DNA of 64,000 nt from positions 6,613,001 to 6,677,000 of the forward strand of contig NZ_CP163435.1 of NCBI RefSeq assembly GCF_041051975.1. Direction: 5' to 3'. A program made the translations under genes and the position numbers. This document shows, piece after piece, positions 8,257 to 14,566 of this stretch; position 1 is the first letter of the stretch; every line of letters begins with the position of its first letter. Under the pieces are notes generated by a model that was not told the origin of the DNA, did no database searches, and was given only the letters and a program-made list of their open reading frames with translations. The DNA comes from Streptomyces sp. R21. GTDB taxonomy: Bacteria > Actinomycetota > Actinomycetes > Streptomycetales > Streptomycetaceae.

Positions 8257-9648
8257 GTGAAGAGCGCCGTGGAGACCCTGAACCCGACTCGGGTTCGGCT
8301 CAGCATCGAGGTGCCCTTCGAGGAGCTCAAGGACAGCCTCGACGCGGCGTACAAGAAGATCAACCAGCAGGTCACGGTGAAGGGCTTCCGGAAGGGCAAG
8401 ATCCCGGCGCGCGTCATCGACCAGCGGTTCGGTCGCGGCGCCGTGCTCGAAGAGGCCGTCAATGACGCGCTCCCGAAGTTCTACACCGAAGCGGTCAACG
8501 AGGCCGAGCTGAACGTCCTCGGCCAGCCCGAGGTCGACATCACCGAGCTGAAGGACGGCGAGACGCTGAACTTCACCGCCGAGGTCGACGTCCGCCCGGC
8601 CATCGAGATCCCGGACTACTCCGGCATCGAGGTCGAGGTCGACGCCATCGAGGTCAGCGACGAGGACGTCGAGAAGGCCGTCACCGAGCTGCGTGAGCGC
8701 TTCGCCTCGACCTCCCCGGTCGAGCGCGCCGCCGAGGACGGCGACGTCGTCACCATCGACCTGGAGGCCAAGGTCGACGGAGAGGTGCTGGAGGACGGCA
8801 TCGCGTCCGGCGTCTCCTACACCATCGGCTCCGGCGAGCTGCTCGACGGCATCGACGACGCCGTGAAGGGCCTGGAGGCCGGTGGCGAGACCACCTTCAC
8901 CTCCGAGCTCAAGGGCGGTTCGGCGGCCGGCAAGGAGGCCGAGGTCTCCGTCAAGGTCACCCAGGTCGCCGCCCGCGAACTCCCCGAGCTGGACGACGAG
9001 TTCGCGCAGCTCGCCTCCGAGTTCGACACCCTCGAGGAGCTTCAGGCGGACAGCCGCAAGCGCCTCGAGAACATGAAGCAGTACGACCAGGCCACGCAGG
9101 CCCAGGAGCGCGTCCTGGAGAAGCTGCTCGAGCTGGTCGAGGTCCCGGTCCCCGAGAAGCTCCTCGCGGACGAGATCCAGACCCGCAAGCACAACCTCGA
9201 GCACCACCAGCTCGGCCAGATGGGCCTCGACCTCGAGAAGTACCTGGAGATCCAGGGCAAGACCGAGGAAGAGTTCGACGCCGAGACCGAGGAAGCCGCG
9301 GTCAAGGGCATCAAGACGCAGTTCGTCCTGGACGAGCTCGTCAACAAGGAGAAGCTGAACGTCAACCAGGAGGAGCTCACCGAGCACCTCATGCGGCGCG
9401 CGGCCTCCTCCGGCATGTCCCCCGACCAGTTCGCCCAGGCCGTCGTCGAGGGCGGCCAGGTCCCGATGCTGGTCGGCGAGGTCGCCCGCGGCAAGGCCCT
9501 CGCGGTCGTCGTCGAGGCCGCCACGGTCAAGGACACCAACGGTGAGGTCGTCGACCTGGAGGACGAGGACGAGACGGCCGCCGAGGTAGCCGCCGAGGCG
9601 ACCGACGGCGACGCCGTCGAGGCCGCCGAGGAGACCCCGGAGGCCTGA
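8257..9648 (+). CDS. tig: Trigger factor, ribosome-associated chaperone
   Basis: A 463-residue trigger factor. It binds ribosomal protein L23 at the exit tunnel and shields nascent chains. The ribosome-docking signature GFRKGKIPARVI is at about residues 46-57. A middle FKBP-type prolyl isomerase domain (about 160-245, with EDGDVVTIDLEAKVDG) follows, and then a long helical, highly charged substrate-cradle region. The C-terminus is an acidic tail rich in glutamate and alanine, as in other actinobacterial copies. The start is GTG 8257, preceded by AAGGAG with an eight-base gap; an in-frame ORF upstream runs through tRNA-Pro and is not coding. It precedes the clpP1-clpP2-clpX genes, the order usual in Streptomyces. 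Confidence 0.97.
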   Translation: MKSAVETLNPTRVRLSIEVPFEELKDSLDAAYKKINQQVTVKGFRKGKIPARVIDQRFGRGAVLEEAVNDALPKFYTEAVNEAELNVLGQPEVDITELKDGETLNFTAEVDVRPAIEIPDYSGIEVEVDAIEVSDEDVEKAVTELRERFASTSPVERAAEDGDVVTIDLEAKVDGEVLEDGIASGVSYTIGSGELLDGIDDAVKGLEAGGETTFTSELKGGSAAGKEAEVSVKVTQVAARELPELDDEFAQLASEFDTLEELQADSRKRLENMKQYDQATQAQERVLEKLLELVEVPVPEKLLADEIQTRKHNLEHHQLGQMGLDLEKYLEIQGKTEEEFDAETEEAAVKGIKTQFVLDELVNKEKLNVNQEELTEHLMRRAASSGMSPDQFAQAVVEGGQVPMLVGEVARGKALAVVVEAATVKDTNGEVVDLEDEDETAAEVAAEATDGDAVEAAEETPEA

Positions 9649-9666
9649 CGCCCCGCTTGTACGCCT

Positions 9667-9706
9667 GCTGGGCCCCCGGGGACTTCGTGTTCCCCGGGGG
9701 CCCAGC
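9667..9706 (+). terminator. Hairpin terminator after tig
   Basis: A perfect 16-bp G+C-rich stem, 9667-9682 with 9691-9706, around an eight-base loop begins about 20 bases after the tig stop. Only a short TTT follows, as is common for streptomycete terminators. Confidence 0.75.
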
Positions 9707-9710
9707 GGTG

Positions 9711-9845
9711 TTTCAGGGGCGCGGGGAACGGCGCGAGCAACCCACGACAGGCCGCACCCGCCCATGAGCCGCCCGTGGCAGACGCGTCTGCGGCCCTGCC
9801 TGTGAGGGGCTGAGGGCGCAGTCCCCCACGCCCCTGACGGGGGCC
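9711..9845. repeat. Probable copy of a dispersed Streptomyces intergenic repeat
   Basis: The stretch starts TTTCAGGGGCGCGGGGAACG, continues with GCGCGAGCAACCC and ends near GCAGTCCCCCACGCCCCTGA. I recognise this as a family of short intergenic elements scattered through Streptomyces genomes, usually after terminators. Recognition is from memory and no second copy is visible in this window. It carries no ORF, and its two ends (AGGGGCG and CGCCCCT) are roughly complementary. Confidence 0.55.
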
Positions 9846-9876
9846 ACCCACCCCTGCTCAAGCCAGCGCAGCGCAT

Positions 9877-9891
9877 GCGCTCACAGCGAAC
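9877..9891. promoter_or_regulatory. ClgR-type operator upstream of clpP1
   Basis: Read on the minus strand the site is GTTCGCTGTGAGCGC, which fits the ClgR box as I remember it (GTTCGC, five variable bases, GCG; the G+C core is CGC-N5-GCG). ClgR activates clpP1P2 and some other protease genes in Streptomyces. It lies 167 bases upstream of the clpP1 start, so the promoter should be just downstream of it. Confidence 0.6.
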
Positions 9892-10057
9892 AGTTCCCTC
9901 TGCGGGATTCCCCGGAGGGACCCGCGCGTTAGGGTCCATGAAGACGAGGGCAGGGGAGTCCCCGAAGCCGCCCCGGGCGGCAATGTACCGGGGTCCCACG
10001 CCCCCAGCAGAAGACGTGAGACGGCCCGGCGCCGTCGTAAGACGAGCAGGTGGATAC

Positions 10058-10675
10058 GTGACGAATCTGATGCCCACAGCCGCCGGCGACCCCATCGGTG
10101 GGGGCCTCGGTGACCAGGTCTACAACCGGCTGCTCGGCGAGCGGATCATCTTCCTCGGCCAGGCGGTCGACGATGACATCGCCAACAAGATCACGGCGCA
10201 GCTGCTGCTCCTTGCCGCCGACCCGGACAAGGACATCTACCTCTACATCAACAGCCCCGGCGGATCGATCACGGCCGGCATGGCGATCTACGACACCATG
10301 CAGTTCATCAAGAACGACGTGGTGACGATCGCCATGGGCATGGCGGCCTCGATGGGCCAGTTCCTGCTCAGCGCGGGCACCCCCGGCAAGCGCTTCGCGC
10401 TGCCGAACGCCGAGATCCTGATCCACCAGCCCTCCGCGGGCCTCGCGGGCTCCGCGTCGGACATCAAGATCCACGCCGAGCGGCTGCTGCACACCAAGAA
10501 GCGGATGGCGGAGCTGACCTCCTTCCACACCGGTCAGACCGTCGAGCAGATCACTCGTGACTCGGACCGCGACCGCTGGTTCGACCCGATCGAGGCCAAG
10601 GAGTACGGCCTCATCGACGACATCGTGCCCACCGCTGCCGGTATGCCGGGCGGTGGCGGCACCGGGGCGGCGTAA
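10058..10675 (+). CDS. clpP1: ATP-dependent Clp protease proteolytic subunit 1
   Basis: A 205-residue ClpP. The serine protease triad is visible: Ser98 in MGMAASMGQ, His123 in EILIHQP, and an aspartate near 172 in RDSDRDRWF. It assembles a barrel with ClpP2 that degrades proteins fed by ClpX or ClpC ATPases. GTG 10058 is chosen because the protein then begins MTNLMPTAAGD like the streptomycete ClpP1 sequences I know; an ATG four codons later is possible. The C-terminus is glycine-rich (MPGGGGTGAA). It is the first gene of the clpP1-clpP2 unit and lies downstream of the ClgR-type site. Confidence 0.97.
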   Translation: MTNLMPTAAGDPIGGGLGDQVYNRLLGERIIFLGQAVDDDIANKITAQLLLLAADPDKDIYLYINSPGGSITAGMAIYDTMQFIKNDVVTIAMGMAASMGQFLLSAGTPGKRFALPNAEILIHQPSAGLAGSASDIKIHAERLLHTKKRMAELTSFHTGQTVEQITRDSDRDRWFDPIEAKEYGLIDDIVPTAAGMPGGGGTGAA

Positions 10676-10760
10676 GCCGTTCCCGCGGGGGCGGCGGTGG
10701 ATGCCCCTCCCGCGCCCCCAGCCGACCGCCTCAGCCCCTTTCAGGCTTCCAGGAGACACA

Positions 10761-11441
10761 GTGAACGACTTCCCCGGCAGCGGCCTCCACGCCCGCACGC
10801 AGGCCGAGTACACCGGCCCTCGCGCGGAGTCCCGCTACGTCATCCCGCGCTTCGTCGAGCGCACCTCGCAGGGCGTGCGTGAGTACGACCCGTACGCGAA
10901 GCTCTTCGAGGAGCGTGTGATCTTCCTCGGCGTGCAGATCGACGACGCCTCCGCCAACGACGTCATGGCGCAGCTGCTGTGCCTGGAGTCGATGGACCCC
11001 GACCGTGACATCTCGGTCTACATCAACAGCCCCGGCGGCTCCTTCACGGCTCTCACGGCCATTTACGACACGATGCAGTTCGTGAAGCCCGATATTCAGA
11101 CAGTTTGCATGGGCCAGGCGGCCTCGGCCGCCGCGATCCTGCTGGCCGCCGGTACGCCGGGCAAGCGCATGGCACTTCCGAACGCCCGTGTGCTGATCCA
11201 CCAGCCCTACAGCGAGACGGGCCGAGGCCAGGTCTCGGACCTCGAGATCGCGGCGAACGAGATCCTCCGGATGCGCGCTCAGCTCGAAGAGATGCTGGCC
11301 AAGCACTCGACGACGCCGATCGAGAAGATCCGCGAGGACATCGAGCGCGACAAGATCCTGACGGCCGAGGACGCGCTCGCGTACGGCCTGATCGACCAGA
11401 TCATCTCCACCCGGAAGATGAACAACTCCGCGGTCGTCTGA
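10761..11441 (+). CDS. clpP2: ATP-dependent Clp protease proteolytic subunit 2
   Basis: A 226-residue ClpP paralogue with an N-terminal extension of about 45 residues relative to ClpP1, part of which is probably a processed propeptide. Catalytic Ser122 is in GQAASAAAIL, His147 in RVLIHQPY, and an aspartate lies near residue 196. GTG 10761 follows AGGAGA with a four-base gap. It lies 85 bases after clpP1 with no terminator between, so the two are co-expressed. Actinobacterial ClpP1 and ClpP2 form a mixed tetradecamer. Confidence 0.97.
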   Translation: MNDFPGSGLHARTQAEYTGPRAESRYVIPRFVERTSQGVREYDPYAKLFEERVIFLGVQIDDASANDVMAQLLCLESMDPDRDISVYINSPGGSFTALTAIYDTMQFVKPDIQTVCMGQAASAAAILLAAGTPGKRMALPNARVLIHQPYSETGRGQVSDLEIAANEILRMRAQLEEMLAKHSTTPIEKIREDIERDKILTAEDALAYGLIDQIISTRKMNNSAVV

Positions 11442-11466
11442 CGTATCGCTGTAGCCTCTGCCGCTC

Positions 11467-11502
11467 CTTGACGGGGTTCACGACAAAGTGAACCCCGCCA
11501 AG
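11467..11502 (+). terminator. Hairpin between clpP2 and clpX
   Basis: A 10-bp perfect stem (11472-11481 with 11488-11497), extended by CTTG/CAAG across one mismatch, encloses loop GACAAA. No T run follows. It could end or attenuate the clpP1P2 message, so that clpX uses its own promoter. A TAGCCT element just upstream is a candidate for that promoter. Confidence 0.5.
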
Positions 11503-11601
11503 GGGGGCCCGAACGAGGGGCCAGGCAAGGTACCGTCGTTCATAAGGCAGCACCAGGAGCCGCTGGACCTAGGCGTCTCCCAGGCGAAGGGGAAGCACAC
11601 C

Positions 11602-12888
11602 GTGGCACGCATCGGTGACGGCGGCGATCTGCTCAAGTGCTCGTTCTGTGGCAAGAGCCAGAAGCAGGTCAAGAAGCTCATCGCAGGGCCCGGTGTGTAC
11701 ATCTGCGACGAGTGCATCGATCTCTGCAACGAGATCATCGAGGAAGAACTCGCGGAGACGAGCGAGGTGCGCTGGGAGGAACTTCCCAAGCCCCGCGAGA
11801 TCTTCGAGTTCCTGGAGGGCTACGTAGTCGGCCAGGACGCGGCCAAGAAGGCCCTCTCAGTCGCGGTGTACAACCACTACAAGCGGGTTCAAGCCGGTGA
11901 GAACGGCGGCGGTCAAAGCCGCGAGGACGCCATCGAGTTGGCGAAGTCCAACATCCTGCTGCTGGGCCCCACGGGTTCGGGCAAGACGCTGCTGGCCCAG
12001 ACTCTGGCCCGCATGCTCAACGTCCCCTTCGCCATCGCCGACGCGACGGCGCTGACGGAGGCGGGCTATGTGGGCGAGGACGTCGAGAACATCCTGCTGA
12101 AGCTCATCCAGGCCGCTGACTACGACGTCAAGAAGGCCGAGACGGGCATCATCTACATCGACGAGATCGACAAGGTCGCGAGGAAGAGTGAAAACCCCTC
12201 CATCACGCGCGACGTGTCGGGCGAGGGCGTCCAGCAGGCCCTCCTGAAGATCCTCGAGGGCACGACGGCGTCCGTGCCCCCGCAGGGCGGGCGCAAGCAC
12301 CCGCACCAGGAGTTCATCCAGATCGACACGACGAACGTGCTGTTCATCGTGGGCGGTGCCTTCTCGGGCCTGGAGAAGATCATCGAGTCCCGGGCCGGCG
12401 CGAAGGGCATCGGCTTCGGCGCGACGATCCGCTCGAAGCTGGAGCTGCAGTCCAAGGACCAGTTCGGTGACGTCATGCCCGAGGACCTGGTCAAGTTCGG
12501 CATGATCCCGGAGTTCATCGGCCGTCTCCCGGTCATCACCTCGGTGCACAACCTGGACCGCGAGGCCCTGCTCCAGATCCTCATCGAGCCGCGCAACGCG
12601 CTGGTGAAGCAGTACCAGCGCCTCTTCGAACTCGACGGTGTGGAGCTGGACTTCGAGCGCGAGGCCCTCGAAGCCATCGCCGACCAGGCGATCCTCCGCC
12701 AGACCGGCGCCCGCGGCCTGCGCGCCATCATGGAAGAAGTCCTCATGTCCGTGATGTACGAGGTCCCGTCCCGCAAGGACGTCGCCCGAGTCGTCATCAC
12801 GGCGGACGTCGTCCACTCGAACGTGAACCCGACGCTGATTCCGCGGGATGCGCGGGGGCGGGGTCCTGGGGAGCAGAAGACGGCCTGA
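11602..12888 (+). CDS. clpX: ClpX unfoldase, ATP-binding subunit of ClpXP
   Basis: A 428-residue AAA+ unfoldase that recognises, unfolds and feeds substrates to the ClpP barrel. The N-terminal zinc domain has Cys13, Cys16, Cys35 and Cys38. Walker A GPTGSGKT is at 122-129, Walker B is IIYIDEIDK, and the pore loop is in the GYVG stretch of EAGYVGEDVEN. The IGF-type ClpP-docking loop is represented by KGIGFGA. GTG 11602 is chosen because MARIGDGGDLLKCSFC is the conserved start; the longer frame upstream crosses the intergenic hairpin. The C-terminus is short and basic. Adjacent clpP genes make the partner obvious. Confidence 0.97.
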   Translation: MARIGDGGDLLKCSFCGKSQKQVKKLIAGPGVYICDECIDLCNEIIEEELAETSEVRWEELPKPREIFEFLEGYVVGQDAAKKALSVAVYNHYKRVQAGENGGGQSREDAIELAKSNILLLGPTGSGKTLLAQTLARMLNVPFAIADATALTEAGYVGEDVENILLKLIQAADYDVKKAETGIIYIDEIDKVARKSENPSITRDVSGEGVQQALLKILEGTTASVPPQGGRKHPHQEFIQIDTTNVLFIVGGAFSGLEKIIESRAGAKGIGFGATIRSKLELQSKDQFGDVMPEDLVKFGMIPEFIGRLPVITSVHNLDREALLQILIEPRNALVKQYQRLFELDGVELDFEREALEAIADQAILRQTGARGLRAIMEEVLMSVMYEVPSRKDVARVVITADVVHSNVNPTLIPRDARGRGPGEQKTA

Positions 12889-12901
12889 GCTTCTCGGCAG
12901 C

Positions 12902-12937
12902 GATGGGCAGGCACCCTGCGTTGGGTGCCTGCCCATC
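12902..12937 (+). terminator. Terminator after clpX
   Basis: A perfect 15-bp stem (12902-12916 with 12923-12937) with loop TGCGTT starts 13 bases after the clpX stop. No T run follows. Confidence 0.8.
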
Positions 12938-13077
12938 GGCGTGTCAGACCAGGGACGATCGGATCGAGTCATTGTTCCGGCAGGAACTGGAGGCCGCCCT
13001 ATTGTCATGATCGGATCAGCCCGACTGAGTCGGACGTGCGTTCGCATGTCTGACTGTGCAAAACGGGAGGAATCCGA

Positions 13078-13392
13078 ATGACTTTCCAGAGGGCGAAGCG
13101 CATGATGGCCGCGGCCGGTGTGGTGGTGGCGGCAGGGGCCCTGCCGATCCTCGTGGCCTCACCGGCGAGCGCCACACAGAGCTCCTGCACCAACTACGTG
13201 GCCACCCATGGATACTTCGCCGGTCCGAAGGTGAAGGAGGCATGCAGCTACGGTGCCATCGACTCGGGCGTAGGCAAGTTCGCCAACCCTGCCTGCGTCG
13301 TCGCGCTGGCGAACGTTGGAGTGGGGCTGGAGTGTCGGGGCCGGCCTGCAAGCGAGCCTGATCGGCGCAGCTCACCGCCAGGCTGCTTCTAG
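13078..13392 (+). pseudogene. Small secreted protein, probably frameshifted near its 3' end
   Basis: The open frame gives 104 residues: a clear Sec signal peptide (basic start MTFQRAKRMM, hydrophobic core, cleavage after ASPASA at about residue 34) and a short mature part with paired cysteines. ATG 13078 has the good Shine-Dalgarno sequence GGGAGG. In this frame the end reads GLECRGRPASEPDRRSSPPGCF, which looks non-native. The neighbouring frame from about 13323 reads GAGVSGPACKRA and stops at 13359-13361, which resembles how small cysteine-containing Streptomyces secreted proteins end. A single missing G in the GGGG run at 13323-13326 would join the two. Function is unknown. Confidence 0.55.
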
Positions 13393-13411
13393 CATCGGGT
13401 GGTGACGTGAG

Positions 13412-13443
13412 AGAAGGCGGCTCACTGTCGTGAGCCGCCTTCT
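13412..13443. terminator. Bidirectional terminator
   Basis: A perfect 13-bp stem (13412-13424 with 13431-13443) with loop CTGTCG lies between two converging genes and can serve both. Confidence 0.8.
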
Positions 13444-13470
13444 GCGGGGTGGAGCGCCGGTACGTGAAGC

Positions 13471-14430
13471 TCACGCCTTGACGCGGACCTCGCTGCGGAA
13501 CTTGGCGGTGATGTCGGCCGCGCCGGAGAGGTCGGCCGACTTGCCCCCCATGGCGCTGGCGATGTCCATCGAGATCACGACGCCGAGGGTGCTGTGGTCA
13601 CCCCAGATGCAGACCGGCATGCTGATTTCCTTGGGGCCGGCGGCCGCACCGGAGGACGACGACGCCTCGTCGTTCTTGATCTTGGTCTCCTGGCACTTGA
13701 GGACCGCGCCGTTCAACCCGGAAGGCGTGAAGGACTTCGGGCTGCCGACCAGTTCGCCCGTGTCGTCCTTGTCCTCGGAGGACCCCTTCTTCATCTGGAC
13801 GAACATGGCGTCGACGACCTTCTCCGGGTCGGCGATCTGGCCGTAGACACCCATGAACTTCAGGTACTTGCCGGCCAGCGGGTTGCTCTTGTCCTCGACC
13901 GCGTACTCGGCCTCGACGTCCTTGGCGTTCTTCACGCCGTGCTTCTCGGCGTCCTTGAGGTCGTCGTTGCTGAAGCCGCCGTCAGAGCTCTCGCCCTTCT
14001 TGTACTCGGTGAGCACTGTCGCCGGCGTGGTGAGCTTGTGGGCGCCGTCGTCCGGGACGCCGCCGGCGTCCGAGCTGCTGCCCCCACCGATGACGAAGTA
14101 CGCGCCCACCGCGATCGCGGCCACGACCGCCACCGCGCCGATGATCAGGCCCGTCTTCTTCTTGCCGCCCTCGGGGGGCGGGGGCGGGGTGCCGTAGGGC
14201 TGCTGGCCGTATGGGCCGGGCTGCTGGGGCTGGCCGTAGGGGGGAGTCTGCGGGGGGACACCCTGGGGAGCCTGCTGGGGGTATCCGTAGCCGGGCTGCT
14301 GGGGAGCCTGCTGCGGGTAGCCGTAGCCGGGCTGGGGAGCCTGCGGCTGCTGGCCGTAGGGGCCCGGCTGTCCGTACGGTCCGGGCTGCTGGGGCTGCCC
14401 GCCGTACGGGCCCGGCTGGTTGTAGCTCAT
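13471..14430 (-). CDS. Single-span membrane protein with Pro/Gln/Tyr-rich N-terminus and extracellular domain
   Basis: A 319-residue protein. Residues 1-100 are a disordered run of PYGQ, QQPG and YGYPQQAP repeats. They are followed by basic KKKTG, one span LIIGAVAVVAAIAVGAYFVI, and about 190 extracellular residues ending FRSEVRVKA. The external part has two cysteines that may form a disulphide, and no catalytic motif that I recognise. This layout is common among uncharacterised streptomycete membrane proteins. ATG 14430 has a GGAGGGG Shine-Dalgarno sequence; the open frame continues 27 codons upstream without one. It is divergent from valS, and the two share a promoter region of about 135 bases. 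Confidence 0.75.
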   Translation of the reverse strand: MSYNQPGPYGGQPQQPGPYGQPGPYGQQPQAPQPGYGYPQQAPQQPGYGYPQQAPQGVPPQTPPYGQPQQPGPYGQQPYGTPPPPPEGGKKKTGLIIGAVAVVAAIAVGAYFVIGGGSSSDAGGVPDDGAHKLTTPATVLTEYKKGESSDGGFSNDDLKDAEKHGVKNAKDVEAEYAVEDKSNPLAGKYLKFMGVYGQIADPEKVVDAMFVQMKKGSSEDKDDTGELVGSPKSFTPSGLNGAVLKCQETKIKNDEASSSSGAAAGPKEISMPVCIWGDHSTLGVVISMDIASAMGGKSADLSGAADITAKFRSEVRVKA

Positions 14431-14554
14431 TACTGGGTTCCCCTCCAGATACTTATGTGGTGCGGACATCCTGGCGCAAGGGCGGGGCGCGCGATGCATC
14501 GGGGGGCGCACCGTTACGGAAGAATCCTGTTTCGGGACGGGGTCGTGACACCTC

Positions 14555-14566
14555 TAAACTGGCCCC
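14555..14566 (+). promoter_or_regulatory. Candidate leaderless -10 of valS (TAAACT)
   Basis: TAAACT at 14555-14560 is exactly six bases before the GTG of valS, and no Shine-Dalgarno sequence intervenes, so the mRNA probably starts at the start codon. Confidence 0.55.

Larger units (their letters stand above)
9649..10057. other. 409-bp intergenic region between tig and clpP1
   Basis: No gene is supported. From left to right it holds a strong hairpin terminator, a stretch that looks like a dispersed Streptomyces intergenic repeat, a ClgR-type operator at 9877-9891 and the leader of clpP1. Each is listed separately. Confidence 0.8.
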
